Below, piece after piece: positions 9,092 through 17,416 of a stretch of DNA of 53,873 bases (the stretch's first letter is position 1; the number at the start of each line of letters is the position of its first letter). The notes under the pieces are model-generated. The model was not told where the DNA came from and did not search any database. It saw nothing but the letters and a program-made list of their open reading frames with translations. The stretch is from the NCBI RefSeq assembly GCF_013409995.1, contig NZ_JACCBX010000022.1, positions 1-53,873 on the forward strand, given 5' to 3'. The translations under genes were made by a program, and so were the position numbers. Source of the DNA: Neobacillus driksii. GTDB taxonomy: Bacteria; Bacillota; Bacilli; Bacillales; Cytobacillaceae.

Positions 9092-9781
9092 ATGGCTTAT
9101 CAAGTCATTATTCCGGCCGCTGGTCAGGGGAAGAGGATGGGGGCAGGGAAAAACAAGCTTCTGTTAGAACTAAATAACATACCTGTATTAATCCATACCT
9201 TAAGGGTTTTCGAGGAAGACAAGTTGTGTCAGGGAATTACCCTAGCTGTAAATCCACTCGATACTGAGGAATTTAAATACTTGTTAAATAAGTATAAGGT
9301 GAAGAAGGTGCTAGATTTAGTTCCAGGTGGAAAAGAACGTCAGGATAGCATTTATAATGCATTGAAAACAGTGAAGAACGATGGAATTATTCTTGTTCAT
9401 GATGCCGCTCGTCCTTTTATTCTTAAGGAACATATTCACCGATTACTAGATAAAGCGCAGGAAACAGGTGCAGCAATCATTGGAGTGCCAGCAAAAGATA
9501 CCATGAAAACAGTAGGGAATCATGTGGTAATGGCAACTGTCGAAAGATCCAGCTTGTGGGCTGTTCAAACCCCACAAGCTTTTCGTTTTTCTATTCTACT
9601 TAAGGCCTATGAACATGCCAAGAAGGAACACTTTATTGGTACTGATGATTCCAGTTTGGTAGAACGAATTTCGCATCCAGTGTCAATGGTAGAGGGAGAT
9701 TATGATAATATCAAGCTCACCACCAAGGAGGATTTGTTTTTTGCACAAGCAATACTACAGAAAAGACAAGGGAGTTTTTAA
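9092..9781 (+). CDS. ispD: 2-C-methyl-D-erythritol 4-phosphate cytidylyltransferase
   Basis: IspD transfers CMP from CTP to methylerythritol phosphate, the third step of the non-mevalonate isoprenoid pathway. The N-terminal nucleotide-binding loop AAGQGKRMGAGKNK (9-22) and the HDAARPF motif (about 107-113) are clear. The 229-residue length is normal. The start follows ggagttttagt. The gene ends two bases before ispF, the pathway neighbour, so the pair is translationally coupled. Confidence 0.96.
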   Translation: MAYQVIIPAAGQGKRMGAGKNKLLLELNNIPVLIHTLRVFEEDKLCQGITLAVNPLDTEEFKYLLNKYKVKKVLDLVPGGKERQDSIYNALKTVKNDGIILVHDAARPFILKEHIHRLLDKAQETGAAIIGVPAKDTMKTVGNHVVMATVERSSLWAVQTPQAFRFSILLKAYEHAKKEHFIGTDDSSLVERISHPVSMVEGDYDNIKLTTKEDLFFAQAILQKRQGSF

Positions 9782-9783
9782 TA

Positions 9784-10266
9784 ATGTTTCGTATTGGACA
9801 AGGCTTTGATGTACACCAATTAACCGAGGGCAGGCCACTAATCATAGGCGGCATTACCATCCCCTATGAAAAAGGACTGCTAGGTCATTCTGATGCAGAT
9901 GTACTATTACATACCGTCTCGGATGCTTGTCTCGGTGCGATTGGTGAAGGGGATATCGGCAGGCACTTTCCGGATACAGATCCAAACTTTAAGGACGCAG
10001 ATTCTGCTAAGCTAATGGAGCATGTATGGCAGCTTGTAAAAGATAGAGGGTATGAACTGGTTAATGCAGATTGTACGATTATTGCCCAAAAGCCTAAAAT
10101 GGCACCTTATATACAGTCGATGAAAGAGAGAATTGCAGAATTACTAGATGCCTCTCCTGAACAAATCAATGTAAAGGCAACAACAACAGAAAAGTTAGGC
10201 TTTACAGGGCGCGGTGAAGGAATTGCCTCACAAGCTGTCGTTTTGTTAAAAAAGGTTAACATATAG
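9784..10266 (+). CDS. ispF: 2-C-methyl-D-erythritol 2,4-cyclodiphosphate synthase
   Basis: IspF is a zinc-dependent trimer that cyclises CDP-methylerythritol phosphate to the 2,4-cyclodiphosphate with loss of CMP. The metal ligands are visible in GFDVH near the N-terminus (D8, H10) and in GHSDADVLLH (H42 region). The C-terminal TTTEKLGFTGRGEG motif is conserved. The length is 160 aa, as expected. The ribosome-binding site (agggag) lies within the end of ispD. Confidence 0.97.
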   Translation: MFRIGQGFDVHQLTEGRPLIIGGITIPYEKGLLGHSDADVLLHTVSDACLGAIGEGDIGRHFPDTDPNFKDADSAKLMEHVWQLVKDRGYELVNADCTIIAQKPKMAPYIQSMKERIAELLDASPEQINVKATTTEKLGFTGRGEGIASQAVVLLKKVNI

Positions 10267-10288
10267 TCTTTATTGCTGAAATCCACAA

Positions 10289-10297
10289 TGGTAAAAT
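10289..10297 (+). promoter_or_regulatory. Possible extended -10 promoter for gltX
   Basis: TGGTAAAAT fits the extended -10 form (TG-n-TANNNT). No good -35 is visible at 17 bp. It lies in the 72-base ispF-gltX gap about 40 bases before the gltX start. Tentative. Confidence 0.3.
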
Positions 10298-10338
10298 AAA
10301 TCAGATATAAGAAATCAATGGTATATGGAGGCATAATG

Positions 10339-11796
10339 ATGTCAAATGAAGTTCGTGTAAGGTATGCTCCAAGTCCAACTGGACATTTACATATTGGAAA
10401 TGCCCGTACTGCATTATTTAATTATTTATTTGCCCGCAATCAAGGTGGTAAATTTATTATCCGTATTGAGGATACAGATAAGAAGCGAAATATTGCCGGC
10501 GGAGAAGAAAGCCAATTAAAATACCTTAAGTGGTTAGGTATGGATTGGGACGAAAGTGTTGATGTCGGAGGTGAATATGGACCTTACCGTCAGTCTGAAA
10601 GAAATGATATTTATCAAACCTATTACAATCAATTACTAGAAAATGGTCATGCTTATAAATGCTACTGTACCGAGGCAGAAATTGAAGCAGAGCGAGAAGA
10701 GCAGATGGAGAGAGGAGAAACTCCTCATTATTCAGGGAAGTGCCGCCATTTAACAACTGAAGAACGTGCAAAGTTAGCAAGTGAAGGACGCGAGCCAAGC
10801 ATTAGAATCGTTGTGCCGGAAGGGAAGACCTACACCTTTGATGACATGGTAAAGGGAACTGTATCCTTTGAATCTGAAGGGATGGGTGATTGGGTTATCA
10901 TCAAGAAGGATGGAACACCAACTTATAATTTTGCGGTAACCGTCGATGATTATCTAATGAAAATTTCGCATGTGCTTCGCGGCGATGATCACATATCCAA
11001 TACTCCAAAGCAGCTAATGGTATATGAAGCATTAGGCTGGGAGCCGCCGATCTTTGGTCATATGACCCTAATCGTGAACGAGAGTAGAAAGAAATTAAGC
11101 AAACGGGATGAATCAATTATACAATTTATCGAACAATATGAAGAATTAGGCTATCTGCCAGAGGCTCTGTTTAACTTCATTACGTTACTAGGCTGGTCTC
11201 CAGCTGGTGAGGAGGAACTTTACTCCAAAGATGAATTTATTGATATATTTGATGCTAATCGCTTATCGAAGTCACCGGCTTTATTTGATACCAATAAACT
11301 TACTTGGATGAACAACCAATATATGAAAAAAGTTGAGGTTGACCGAGTTATAGAGGTATCCATGCCGCATTTAATTAAAGCTGGACGTTTAGGTGAAAAC
11401 TTGTCTGAAGAAGAGCAACAATGGGTGAGAAGTTTAGTTTCGCTTTTACAAGAAAAAATGAGCTATGGTGCAGAGATTGTGGAACTTTCAGAAATGTTCT
11501 TTAAAGATGAAGCCCAATACGAAGAAGACGCCAAGGAAGTATTATCAGGGGAGACCGTTCCTCAAGTACTTAAAGCATTTTCTGAGGAGCTTGACAGGAT
11601 GGAAAACTTTAAAGCGGACGAAATTAAGGCGGCGATGAAGGCCGTTCAAAAATCCACCGGCCAAAAGGGGAAGAATCTGTTTATGCCAATTCGTGCCGCT
11701 GTTTCAGGTCAAACACATGGACCAGATTTACCTCAAACGATTGAGCTTTTAGGAAAAGAGAAAGTTTTGAATAGAATTCAAAAAATTATTGGTTAA
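10339..11796 (+). CDS. gltX: Glutamyl-tRNA synthetase
   Basis: This class I synthetase charges tRNA-Glu and, in Bacillus, also mischarges tRNA-Gln for the GatCAB amidotransferase. The HIGH-type signature is HIGN (18-21, APSPTGHLHIGNA) and the KMSKS-type loop reads KLSKRDE from residue 252. The 485-residue length is normal. Three in-frame ATGs exist; I choose 10339 (MSNEVRV) because ggagg at 10327-10331 lies seven bases upstream and the homologous N-terminus begins there. ATG 10336 is possible and ATG 10318 unlikely. Confidence 0.96.
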   Translation: MSNEVRVRYAPSPTGHLHIGNARTALFNYLFARNQGGKFIIRIEDTDKKRNIAGGEESQLKYLKWLGMDWDESVDVGGEYGPYRQSERNDIYQTYYNQLLENGHAYKCYCTEAEIEAEREEQMERGETPHYSGKCRHLTTEERAKLASEGREPSIRIVVPEGKTYTFDDMVKGTVSFESEGMGDWVIIKKDGTPTYNFAVTVDDYLMKISHVLRGDDHISNTPKQLMVYEALGWEPPIFGHMTLIVNESRKKLSKRDESIIQFIEQYEELGYLPEALFNFITLLGWSPAGEEELYSKDEFIDIFDANRLSKSPALFDTNKLTWMNNQYMKKVEVDRVIEVSMPHLIKAGRLGENLSEEEQQWVRSLVSLLQEKMSYGAEIVELSEMFFKDEAQYEEDAKEVLSGETVPQVLKAFSEELDRMENFKADEIKAAMKAVQKSTGQKGKNLFMPIRAAVSGQTHGPDLPQTIELLGKEKVLNRIQKIIG

Positions 11797-11818
11797 CATC
11801 GGCGCCAAAATGTAATAT
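11789..11818 (+). promoter_or_regulatory. Possible promoter for the cysE-cysS T-box transcript
   Basis: TTGGTT (11789-11794), an 18-bp spacer and TAATAT (11813-11818) straddle the end of gltX and precede the T-box leader. The match is moderate, but a promoter is required somewhere here. Confidence 0.4.
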
Positions 11819-11851
11819 AGTAAAAGAAATAAACATTCAATATGAAAAAGT

Positions 11852-12110
11852 GTAGATGAGGAAAAGTAAAGTATGATGCTTTAAAGAGAAGACCATCACC
11901 GGCTGAAAGTGGTCTAAGCCTCTCATGTTTGAAAATGCACCTCTGAGTCCTGTTTTGAAAAGATGAAAATCTGAGTAGATATGGGCGGAACCTATCCGTT
12001 AACAGGTAGAGTGAGACCAACGTGAGCTTTGTATTCAGCTTATCGGTCTAATCAGAGTGGAACCACGCCGAACGCGTCTCTGTCGTAATGACAGGGGCGT
12101 TTTTTGTTTT
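11852..12110 (+). promoter_or_regulatory. Cysteine-specific T-box leader of cysE-cysS
   Basis: The region has the order expected of a tRNA-sensing T-box: a long Stem I, a specifier loop with the Cys codon TGC (11936-11938, followed by A as usual), and the T-box core cagagtggaaccacg (about 12053-12067). An intrinsic terminator ends it (12072-12110), with arms acgcgtctctgtc and gacaggggcgt and a T-run. Uncharged tRNA-Cys should stabilise the antiterminator and allow cysE-cysS transcription. The Cys specificity agrees with both downstream genes. Exact Stem I limits were not folded. Confidence 0.9.
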
Positions 12111-12171
12111 ATTAGAAAAAGGGGATTATTTTACACATGAGGCTTCATTACATTTAAGGGGGAAATGAAAA

Positions 12172-12840
12172 ATGTTCAAAAGGATGAGGGAGGATATTAC
12201 GGTTGTTTTTGAACAAGATCCTGCAGCAAGGAGTTACCTAGAAGTGATTTTAACCTATTCAGGTTTACATGCAATCTGGGCCCACCGCATTGCACATGCA
12301 TTCTTCAAGAGAAAGTTTTATTTTCTTGCACGGGTCATTTCTCAAATAAGTCGCTTTTTCACAGGTATTGAAATCCATCCAGGTGCAAAAATAGGCAGGA
12401 GATTATTTATTGACCACGGTATGGGGGTTGTAATAGGGGAAACTTGTGAAATTGGTGATAATGTAACGGTGTTTCAGGGAGTGACACTTGGGGGAACGGG
12501 GAAAGAGAAAGGAAAACGTCATCCCACCATTAAGGATAATGCGTTAATCGCAACAGGTGCTAAGGTGCTCGGTTCTATAACGATTGGCGAAAATTCTAAG
12601 ATTGGTGCAGGATCGGTCGTATTAAAAGAAGTACCACCTAATTCAACAGTAGTTGGAGTTCCAGGACGTGTTGTGATTCAAGATGGTAAACGAATCGGCA
12701 AGGATTTAGACCATTGTGATCTTCCTGATCCTATTGCGGATCGGATTAAAGATTTACAAGCTGAACTAACTGAATTGAGACAAGAGTTAATTGAATTGAA
12801 GAAAGAAAGGAATAAAGTGAATGACCATACAACTGTATAA
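12172..12840 (+). CDS. cysE: Serine O-acetyltransferase
   Basis: CysE makes O-acetylserine from serine and acetyl-CoA, the committed step of cysteine synthesis. An N-terminal helical region (1-60) precedes a left-handed beta-helix of hexapeptide repeats (about 65-165) with IDHGMGVVIGET carrying the catalytic His-Asp. A C-terminal coiled tail (about 185-220) is rich in Glu and Lys. The 222-residue length is normal. It starts behind aagggggaaa and overlaps cysS by 20 bases, so supply and charging of cysteine are controlled together by the T-box. Confidence 0.97.
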   Translation: MFKRMREDITVVFEQDPAARSYLEVILTYSGLHAIWAHRIAHAFFKRKFYFLARVISQISRFFTGIEIHPGAKIGRRLFIDHGMGVVIGETCEIGDNVTVFQGVTLGGTGKEKGKRHPTIKDNALIATGAKVLGSITIGENSKIGAGSVVLKEVPPNSTVVGVPGRVVIQDGKRIGKDLDHCDLPDPIADRIKDLQAELTELRQELIELKKERNKVNDHTTV

Positions 12841-14218
12841 TACGCTAACCCGTAAAAAAGAAGAATTTGTCCCGCTCGAAGAAGGAAAAGTAAAAATGTA
12901 TGTTTGTGGTCCGACTGTCTATAATTATATTCATATCGGTAATGCTCGTCCGGCAATCGTTTTTGATACCGTTCGCCGTTATTTTGAATACCGTGGCTAT
13001 GACATACAATATGTATCGAACTTTACAGATGTAGACGATAAATTAATCCGTGCTGCTAATCAGCTTGGAGAGGATGTTCCAACCATAGCAAATCGTTTCA
13101 TCGAAGCTTACTTTGAAGATGTATCTGCATTAGGCTGCAAAAAAGCGGATATCCATCCACGTGTCATGGAAAATATGGATATTATTATTGACTTTATTGA
13201 TCAACTGGTCAAAAAAGGTTACGCCTATGAATCTGAAGGAGATGTTTATTTCCGAACAAGGAAGTTTGACGATTATGGAAAGCTCTCACATCAATCAATT
13301 GATGACCTGCAAGTTGGGGCTCGAATTGAAGTGGGTGAGAAGAAACAAGATGATATGGACTTTGCCTTATGGAAAGCGGCAAAAGAAGGAGAAATCTTTT
13401 GGGAAAGTCCTTGGGGTATTGGACGCCCTGGCTGGCATATCGAGTGTTCGGCAATGGCAAAAAAATACCTAGGGGAAACAATCGATATTCATGCTGGCGG
13501 ACAAGATTTAACGTTCCCGCACCATGAAAATGAAATAGCCCAATCGGAGGCACTTACTGGAAAAACCTTTGCCCGGTACTGGATGCACAATGGGTATATT
13601 AATATTGATAATGAAAAAATGTCTAAATCGCTTGGAAACTTTGTTCTAGTACATGACATTATAAAGGCGCATAATCCGCAAGTTTTGCGATTTTTTATGC
13701 TATCCGTTCATTATCGGAATCCGATTAATTACAGTGAAGAGTTATTAGAAAGTACAAAGGCAGCTTATGAACGCTTAACAACCTCTTATCAGAATCTACA
13801 GCATCGCAAGGAATCAAGTACAAATTTAACAAATAATAATCAAGAATGGCTAGAGAAGATAGAGGCATTACAGGATGAGTTTATTAAAGCAATGGACGAT
13901 GATTTCAATACAGCAAAAGCGATTTCCGTCTTATTTGATTTATCGAAGCTGGCTAATTACTACCTATTAGAAAAAAATACAGCCGTAGAAGTGATTGATA
14001 AATTCACCCAACAATTTAACGAGTTATTCAATGTCCTAGGACTGACGCTTGAAGCGACGGAATTGTTAGATGTAGAAATAGATGCGTTAATTGAAAAAAG
14101 AATTCAGGCACGAAAAGACCGTAATTTCCAGCTTTCTGATCAAATAAGGGATCAATTAAAGGAAATGAATATTATTTTAGAAGATACGCCGCAAGGTACG
14201 AGATGGAAAAGAGGCTAA
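12821..14218 (+). CDS. cysS: Cysteinyl-tRNA synthetase
   Basis: This class I synthetase charges tRNA-Cys. CGP near residue 29 belongs to the zinc/cysteine-binding site, HIGN is at 38-41, and KMSKS at 266-270 (NEKMSKSLGNF). The 465-residue length is typical. The start overlaps the end of cysE, with a gaaagga site inside it. mrnC begins three bases after the stop. Confidence 0.98.
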   Translation: MTIQLYNTLTRKKEEFVPLEEGKVKMYVCGPTVYNYIHIGNARPAIVFDTVRRYFEYRGYDIQYVSNFTDVDDKLIRAANQLGEDVPTIANRFIEAYFEDVSALGCKKADIHPRVMENMDIIIDFIDQLVKKGYAYESEGDVYFRTRKFDDYGKLSHQSIDDLQVGARIEVGEKKQDDMDFALWKAAKEGEIFWESPWGIGRPGWHIECSAMAKKYLGETIDIHAGGQDLTFPHHENEIAQSEALTGKTFARYWMHNGYINIDNEKMSKSLGNFVLVHDIIKAHNPQVLRFFMLSVHYRNPINYSEELLESTKAAYERLTTSYQNLQHRKESSTNLTNNNQEWLEKIEALQDEFIKAMDDDFNTAKAISVLFDLSKLANYYLLEKNTAVEVIDKFTQQFNELFNVLGLTLEATELLDVEIDALIEKRIQARKDRNFQLSDQIRDQLKEMNIILEDTPQGTRWKRG

Positions 14219-14221
14219 TGC

Positions 14222-14656
14222 ATGCTTGATTATCAAGAAAAAGTAAATGCCAATCAGTTGAATAGTCTTGCCTTGGCTTATATGGGTGACGCTGTCTATG
14301 AGACATATGTCAGACGTCACCTCCTGCAAAGCGGGAAGGTAAAGCCGAATCATCTACACCGCGAGGGAACAACCTATGTTTCCGCAAAGGCACAATGCCA
14401 CGTACTATTTCAAATGATGGATGAAAACCTCCTGTCAGAGGAGGAAATGGCGGTAGTCAAGCGTGGGCGAAACGCCAAATCAGGGACTGTACCTAAAAAC
14501 ACAGATGTTCAAACGTATCATTATAGCACTGCATTTGAAGCATTAATGGGCTTTCTATACCTAACAGAGAATACAGAACGATTAGAAGAACTTATCGTAA
14601 AGTCCTTTGAGTTTGTTGAGAAAAGAAAGGAGGAACAAGCGAATGAACGAAAATAA
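14222..14656 (+). CDS. mrnC: Mini-ribonuclease III
   Basis: MrnC is an RNase III catalytic domain without the double-stranded RNA-binding domain; it matures 23S rRNA ends in Bacillus. The active-site stretch ALAYMGDAVYETYVRRHLL (about 17-35) carries the conserved Asp, and KNTDVQTYHYSTAFEALMGFLYL holds the second metal-binding acidic segment. The 144-residue length is normal. It overlaps rlmB by 14 bases, placing two 23S rRNA-modifying functions side by side. Confidence 0.95.
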   Translation: MLDYQEKVNANQLNSLALAYMGDAVYETYVRRHLLQSGKVKPNHLHREGTTYVSAKAQCHVLFQMMDENLLSEEEMAVVKRGRNAKSGTVPKNTDVQTYHYSTAFEALMGFLYLTENTERLEELIVKSFEFVEKRKEEQANERK

Positions 14657-15392
14657 TGATTATATCATTGGGAAAAATCCTGTTATGGAGGCACTTAGAT
14701 CAGAAAGGGATATCAATAAGATTTTAATTGCAGAGTCCTCACAGCGTGGTCAAATGCAGCAGTTAATTCAATTAGCAAAAGAAGCCAATGTGATTGTTCA
14801 ATTTGTCCCAAAGAAAAAAATTGATCAGATATCTGATGAAAATCATCAAGGAGTCCTTGCTTATGTAGCAGCATATCAATATGCAGAAATGGACCATTTA
14901 TTTGCAGCCGCAGAAAAGAAAAACGAATCTCCATTCTTTTTGTTATTAGATGAAATTGAGGATCCTCATAATCTAGGTTCCATCATGAGAACTGCAGACG
15001 CAGTAGGAGCACATGGAATTATTATTCCAAAAAGAAGAGCGGTTGGCTTAACCGCAACAGTGGCAAAGGCTTCAACTGGTGCAATTGAGCATATCCCAGT
15101 TGTACGTGTCACTAATATGGCACGAACGATAGATGAATTAAAGGAACGGGGTATTTGGATAGCCGGTACGGACGCGAGTGCAAAGCAAGATTATCGCCAA
15201 TTTGATGGCACGCTGCCACTTGGTCTTGTGATTGGAAGCGAAGGAAAAGGGATGGGTCGTCTGGTTAGAGATAAATGTGACTTCCTCATCAACCTGCCGA
15301 TGGCTGGAAAGGTAACATCATTAAATGCGTCTGTTGCAGCCGCGTTATTAATGTATGAGGTATACCGCAGGCGGCATCCTCTAGAGGGATAA
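14643..15392 (+). CDS. rlmB: 23S rRNA (guanosine-2'-O-)-methyltransferase RlmB-like (SpoU family)
   Basis: This SPOUT-class methyltransferase has an N-terminal RNA-binding domain (1-75). The trefoil-knot catalytic domain carries the three SpoU motifs: DPHNLGSIMRTADAVGAHG (about 106-124), LVIGSEGKGMGRLV (about 204-217) and LPMAGKVTSLNASVAAALLMYE (near 228-249). I start at ATG 14643, giving 249 residues, because gaaaggagg lies just upstream and the family N-terminus begins there; the longer frame from 14607 lacks support. The target base is inferred from the family. Confidence 0.93.
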   Translation: MNENNDYIIGKNPVMEALRSERDINKILIAESSQRGQMQQLIQLAKEANVIVQFVPKKKIDQISDENHQGVLAYVAAYQYAEMDHLFAAAEKKNESPFFLLLDEIEDPHNLGSIMRTADAVGAHGIIIPKRRAVGLTATVAKASTGAIEHIPVVRVTNMARTIDELKERGIWIAGTDASAKQDYRQFDGTLPLGLVIGSEGKGMGRLVRDKCDFLINLPMAGKVTSLNASVAAALLMYEVYRRRHPLEG

Positions 15393-15394
15393 AA

Positions 15395-15904
15395 ATGGAT
15401 ATCTTGCTTGTCGATGGATATAACATAATCGGGGCATGGCCGGAGCTAAGGGAATTAAAGGACCATGATTTGCCCGCCGCTCGTGACCGCTTAGTAGAAA
15501 GGATGGCAGAATATCAAGCTTTTTCAGGCTATCGCGTCATTGTTGTATTTGACGCCTACTATGTCCAAGGAACTGAGAAGAAATATAAGAATCATAAAGT
15601 AGAGGTTATTTTTACAAAGGAAAACGAGACAGCAGATGAGCGAATTGAAAAGTTGGCAATTTCTTTAAACAACCGGAAGACGCAAATACATGTTGCTACT
15701 TCCGATTATACGGAGCAATGGGCTATTTTTGGACAAGGTGCTCTAAGGAAGTCAGCACGGGAGTTGCTTATAGAGATGTCTTCGATAGAAAAAGGAATTG
15801 AAAAAAAGGTAAAAAAAATTCAAGAAAAAAGACCAGTCTCAAAAATACCGATTAGCAGCGAAGTGGCAGAAATTTTTGAAAAGTGGCGCAGAGGACAAAA
15901 GTAA
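15395..15904 (+). CDS. rae1: Ribosome-dependent endoribonuclease Rae1 (YacP, NYN domain)
   Basis: Rae1 is a PIN-like NYN nuclease that enters the ribosomal A site and cleaves mRNA between codons. The first acidic active-site residue is in LLVDGYN (D6), the second in VIVVFDAY (about D52), and further acidic residues follow in ENETADERIE and ATSDYTEQWA. The 169-residue length matches. It starts two bases after rlmB behind agaggga and closes the cysE-rae1 gene run. Confidence 0.94.
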   Translation: MDILLVDGYNIIGAWPELRELKDHDLPAARDRLVERMAEYQAFSGYRVIVVFDAYYVQGTEKKYKNHKVEVIFTKENETADERIEKLAISLNNRKTQIHVATSDYTEQWAIFGQGALRKSARELLIEMSSIEKGIEKKVKKIQEKRPVSKIPISSEVAEIFEKWRRGQK

Positions 15905-15907
15905 GCG

Positions 15908-15937
15908 TTGACGTTCAAAAGTTACGGGCAGTATAAT
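15908..15937 (+). promoter_or_regulatory. SigA-type promoter of sigH
   Basis: TTGACG (15908-15913), an 18-bp spacer and a perfect TATAAT (15932-15937) lie 39 bases before the sigH start. In B. subtilis sigH is repressed by AbrB; the AT-rich flank would allow that, but no AbrB site can be asserted from sequence alone. Confidence 0.75.
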
Positions 15938-15975
15938 ATTACTATCTATGCTTGTTCGGTGGAGGGGGATCTTAA

Positions 15976-16626
15976 TTGGGTACAGACTTCGGGGAAAAAG
16001 GCAACGAGCTATTTTTTTCAATGGAAGACGAGGAAATTGTTGATCTAGTGCACCAAGGTAATAGTGAGGCACTTGATTATTTAATTCACAAATATCGTAA
16101 TTTTGTACGTGCAAAGGCAAGATCCTACTTCCTAATCGGAGCAGATAAGGAAGATATAGTTCAAGAAGGAATGATTGGGCTATATAAAGCTATCCGTGAT
16201 TTTCGTGAGGACAAACTCACATCTTTTAAAGCGTTTGCAGAGTTGTGTATCACCAGACAAATCATTACCGCTATCAAAACAGCAACAAGACAAAAGCATA
16301 TACCGCTTAATTCATATGTTTCATTGGACAAGCCTATCTACGATGAAGAATCGGATCGCACCCTTATGGACGTCCTATCCGGCGCAAAAGTCCTTGATCC
16401 GGAAGAATTGATTATCAACCAAGAAGAATTTGATCATATTGAAGTAAAAATGACTGAATTATTAAGTGACCTAGAACGGAAGGTTCTGGCCCTGTATCTC
16501 GATGGACAATCTTACCAAGAAATATCAGAAGAGCTGAACCGTCATGTAAAATCAATTGATAATGCCCTGCAGCGCGTGAAAAGGAAATTAGAGCGTTATT
16601 TAGAAATTAGGGAATTTAGCCTTTAA
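15976..16626 (+). CDS. sigH: RNA polymerase sigma-H factor
   Basis: SigH directs transition-state, competence and early sporulation transcription. Region 2 is visible as ALDYLIHKYRNFVRAKARSY through EDIVQEGMIGLYKAIRDF (about 35-80) and FAELCITRQIITAIKTATR; region 4 is YLDGQSYQEISEELNRHVKSIDNALQR (about 173-200). The length is 216 aa. The start is TTG 15976, seven bases after ggaggggg, with no better in-frame start. The presence of SigH supports a spore-forming Bacillaceae host. Confidence 0.95.
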   Translation: MGTDFGEKGNELFFSMEDEEIVDLVHQGNSEALDYLIHKYRNFVRAKARSYFLIGADKEDIVQEGMIGLYKAIRDFREDKLTSFKAFAELCITRQIITAIKTATRQKHIPLNSYVSLDKPIYDEESDRTLMDVLSGAKVLDPEELIINQEEFDHIEVKMTELLSDLERKVLALYLDGQSYQEISEELNRHVKSIDNALQRVKRKLERYLEIREFSL

Positions 16627-16670
16627 TTTTGAAGACAATGACAATTGTATGAATCCGCTAACACATGCTG

Positions 16671-16699
16671 TTGACAATAATTAGGACGCGTGTTACATT
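16671..16699 (+). promoter_or_regulatory. SigA promoter of rpmG-secE
   Basis: A perfect TTGACA (16671-16676), 17-bp spacer and TACATT (16694-16699) preceded by an extended TG element, about 40 bases before rpmG. Confidence 0.75.
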
Positions 16700-16737
16700 T
16701 TTAAGGATATATTAGATGGATGATGAAGGTGTTTCCG

Positions 16738-16884
16738 ATGAGTAAAAAGATTATTCTAGCATGTGCTGAATGTGGTTCACGTAATTACTCCACCCATGCA
16801 AATCAGTTGCAATCAGAACGATTGGAATTAAAAAAGTATTGCAAAACATGCGCCTCCCATACAATCCACAAAGAAACAAAATAA
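16738..16884 (+). CDS. rpmG: 50S ribosomal protein L33 (zinc-binding type)
   Basis: Translating from ATG 16738 gives a 48-residue basic protein ending HKETK. Two CxxC pairs (C9/C12, C35/C38) mark the zinc-containing L33 form, which is often paired in Bacillus with a zinc-free paralogue used in zinc starvation. gaaggtg lies seven bases upstream of the start. It sits directly before secE, as in B. subtilis. The small size explains why it is easily missed. Confidence 0.93.
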   Translation: MSKKIILACAECGSRNYSTHANQLQSERLELKKYCKTCASHTIHKETK

Positions 16885-16933
16885 GTTTAATCTATACTAG
16901 CAATGTTATTCCGATAGTTGGAGGGTTATAGAT

Positions 16934-17116
16934 ATGCAACGCTTAAAGAAATTCTTCAGTGATATTTTCCGTGAAATGAGAAAAGTTAGTTGGCCAAAAC
17001 GTAAAGAACTAACACGCTATACTATTACGGTTTTCTCAACAGTTGCTTTCTTCGCATTGTTTTTTGGAGTTCTAGATTTAGGTATTTCAAAATTGATTCG
17101 TCTAATTCTTGAATAA
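16934..17116 (+). CDS. secE: Preprotein translocase subunit SecE
   Basis: SecE is the small clamp of the SecYEG channel. The 60-residue protein has a basic amphipathic N-terminus (FREMRKVSWPKRKELTRYT, about 12-30) and a single membrane segment (about 32-55), the short Gram-positive form. The start follows ttggagggtt. It shares the rpmG promoter; a terminator follows at 17167-17188, which partly separates it from nusG. Confidence 0.95.
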   Translation: MQRLKKFFSDIFREMRKVSWPKRKELTRYTITVFSTVAFFALFFGVLDLGISKLIRLILE

Positions 17117-17130
17117 TAAAAGGTATTTCA

Positions 17131-17139
17131 TGGTATAAT
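17131..17139 (+). promoter_or_regulatory. Extended -10 promoter candidate between secE and nusG
   Basis: TGGTATAAT is a perfect extended -10. No -35 is convincing. The predicted start (about 17146) lies only 20 bases before an intrinsic terminator, so it would make either a very short RNA or an attenuated nusG transcript. Confidence 0.5.
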
Positions 17140-17166
17140 GGTAACTAATACAGGAAATTTTATGTA

Positions 17167-17188
17167 AAGCCCGTTTAACGGGTTTTTT
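17167..17188 (+). terminator. Intrinsic terminator downstream of secE
   Basis: The stem aagcccg / cgggttt (7 bp with one G-U), a 5-base loop and a run of T. Confidence 0.75.
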
Positions 17189-17236
17189 CATTTGTCTAAA
17201 AAAGTAAATTTTTAAAGCAAATGTTGATATTGGCAC

Positions 17237-17371
17237 GCTGTTGATTTGTGCGGAGGGCACGAAGACTCCTGCAGGAGTACGGAGCAGGTGAGACCCCACA
17301 GGCGCTGGCGCCGAGGAGGCTCACCGCAACGCCTTAAGGTGCGCGAAGTGCCCGGAGCGCAAATCAACAGC
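17237..17371. repeat. Large palindromic Bacillaceae-type intergenic repeat
   Basis: The 135-bp element is bounded by 15-base inverted ends (gctgttgatttgtgc / gcgcaaatcaacagc, one mismatch). Inside, further self-complementary GC-rich segments follow (gactcctgcaggagt, ggcgctggcgcc, gaggaggctcacc). It is much more GC-rich than its surroundings. From memory, near copies with the gaagactcctgc...gtgagacccc...gaggaggctcacc core are scattered between genes in many Bacillaceae genomes, suggesting a non-coding dispersed repeat of the MITE or REP kind. It carries no ORF. Here it sits in the secE-nusG gap. Confidence 0.8.
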
Positions 17372-17416
17372 ATTATTATAAAAGTACGGGGAGGGATGGA
17401 CGTTTAGTCCTCTTGA

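Noticed and set aside
17237..17371. An insertion sequence
   Set aside because: The element has inverted ends but is only 135 bp, has no ORF and no clear target-site duplication, so it is called a repeat.
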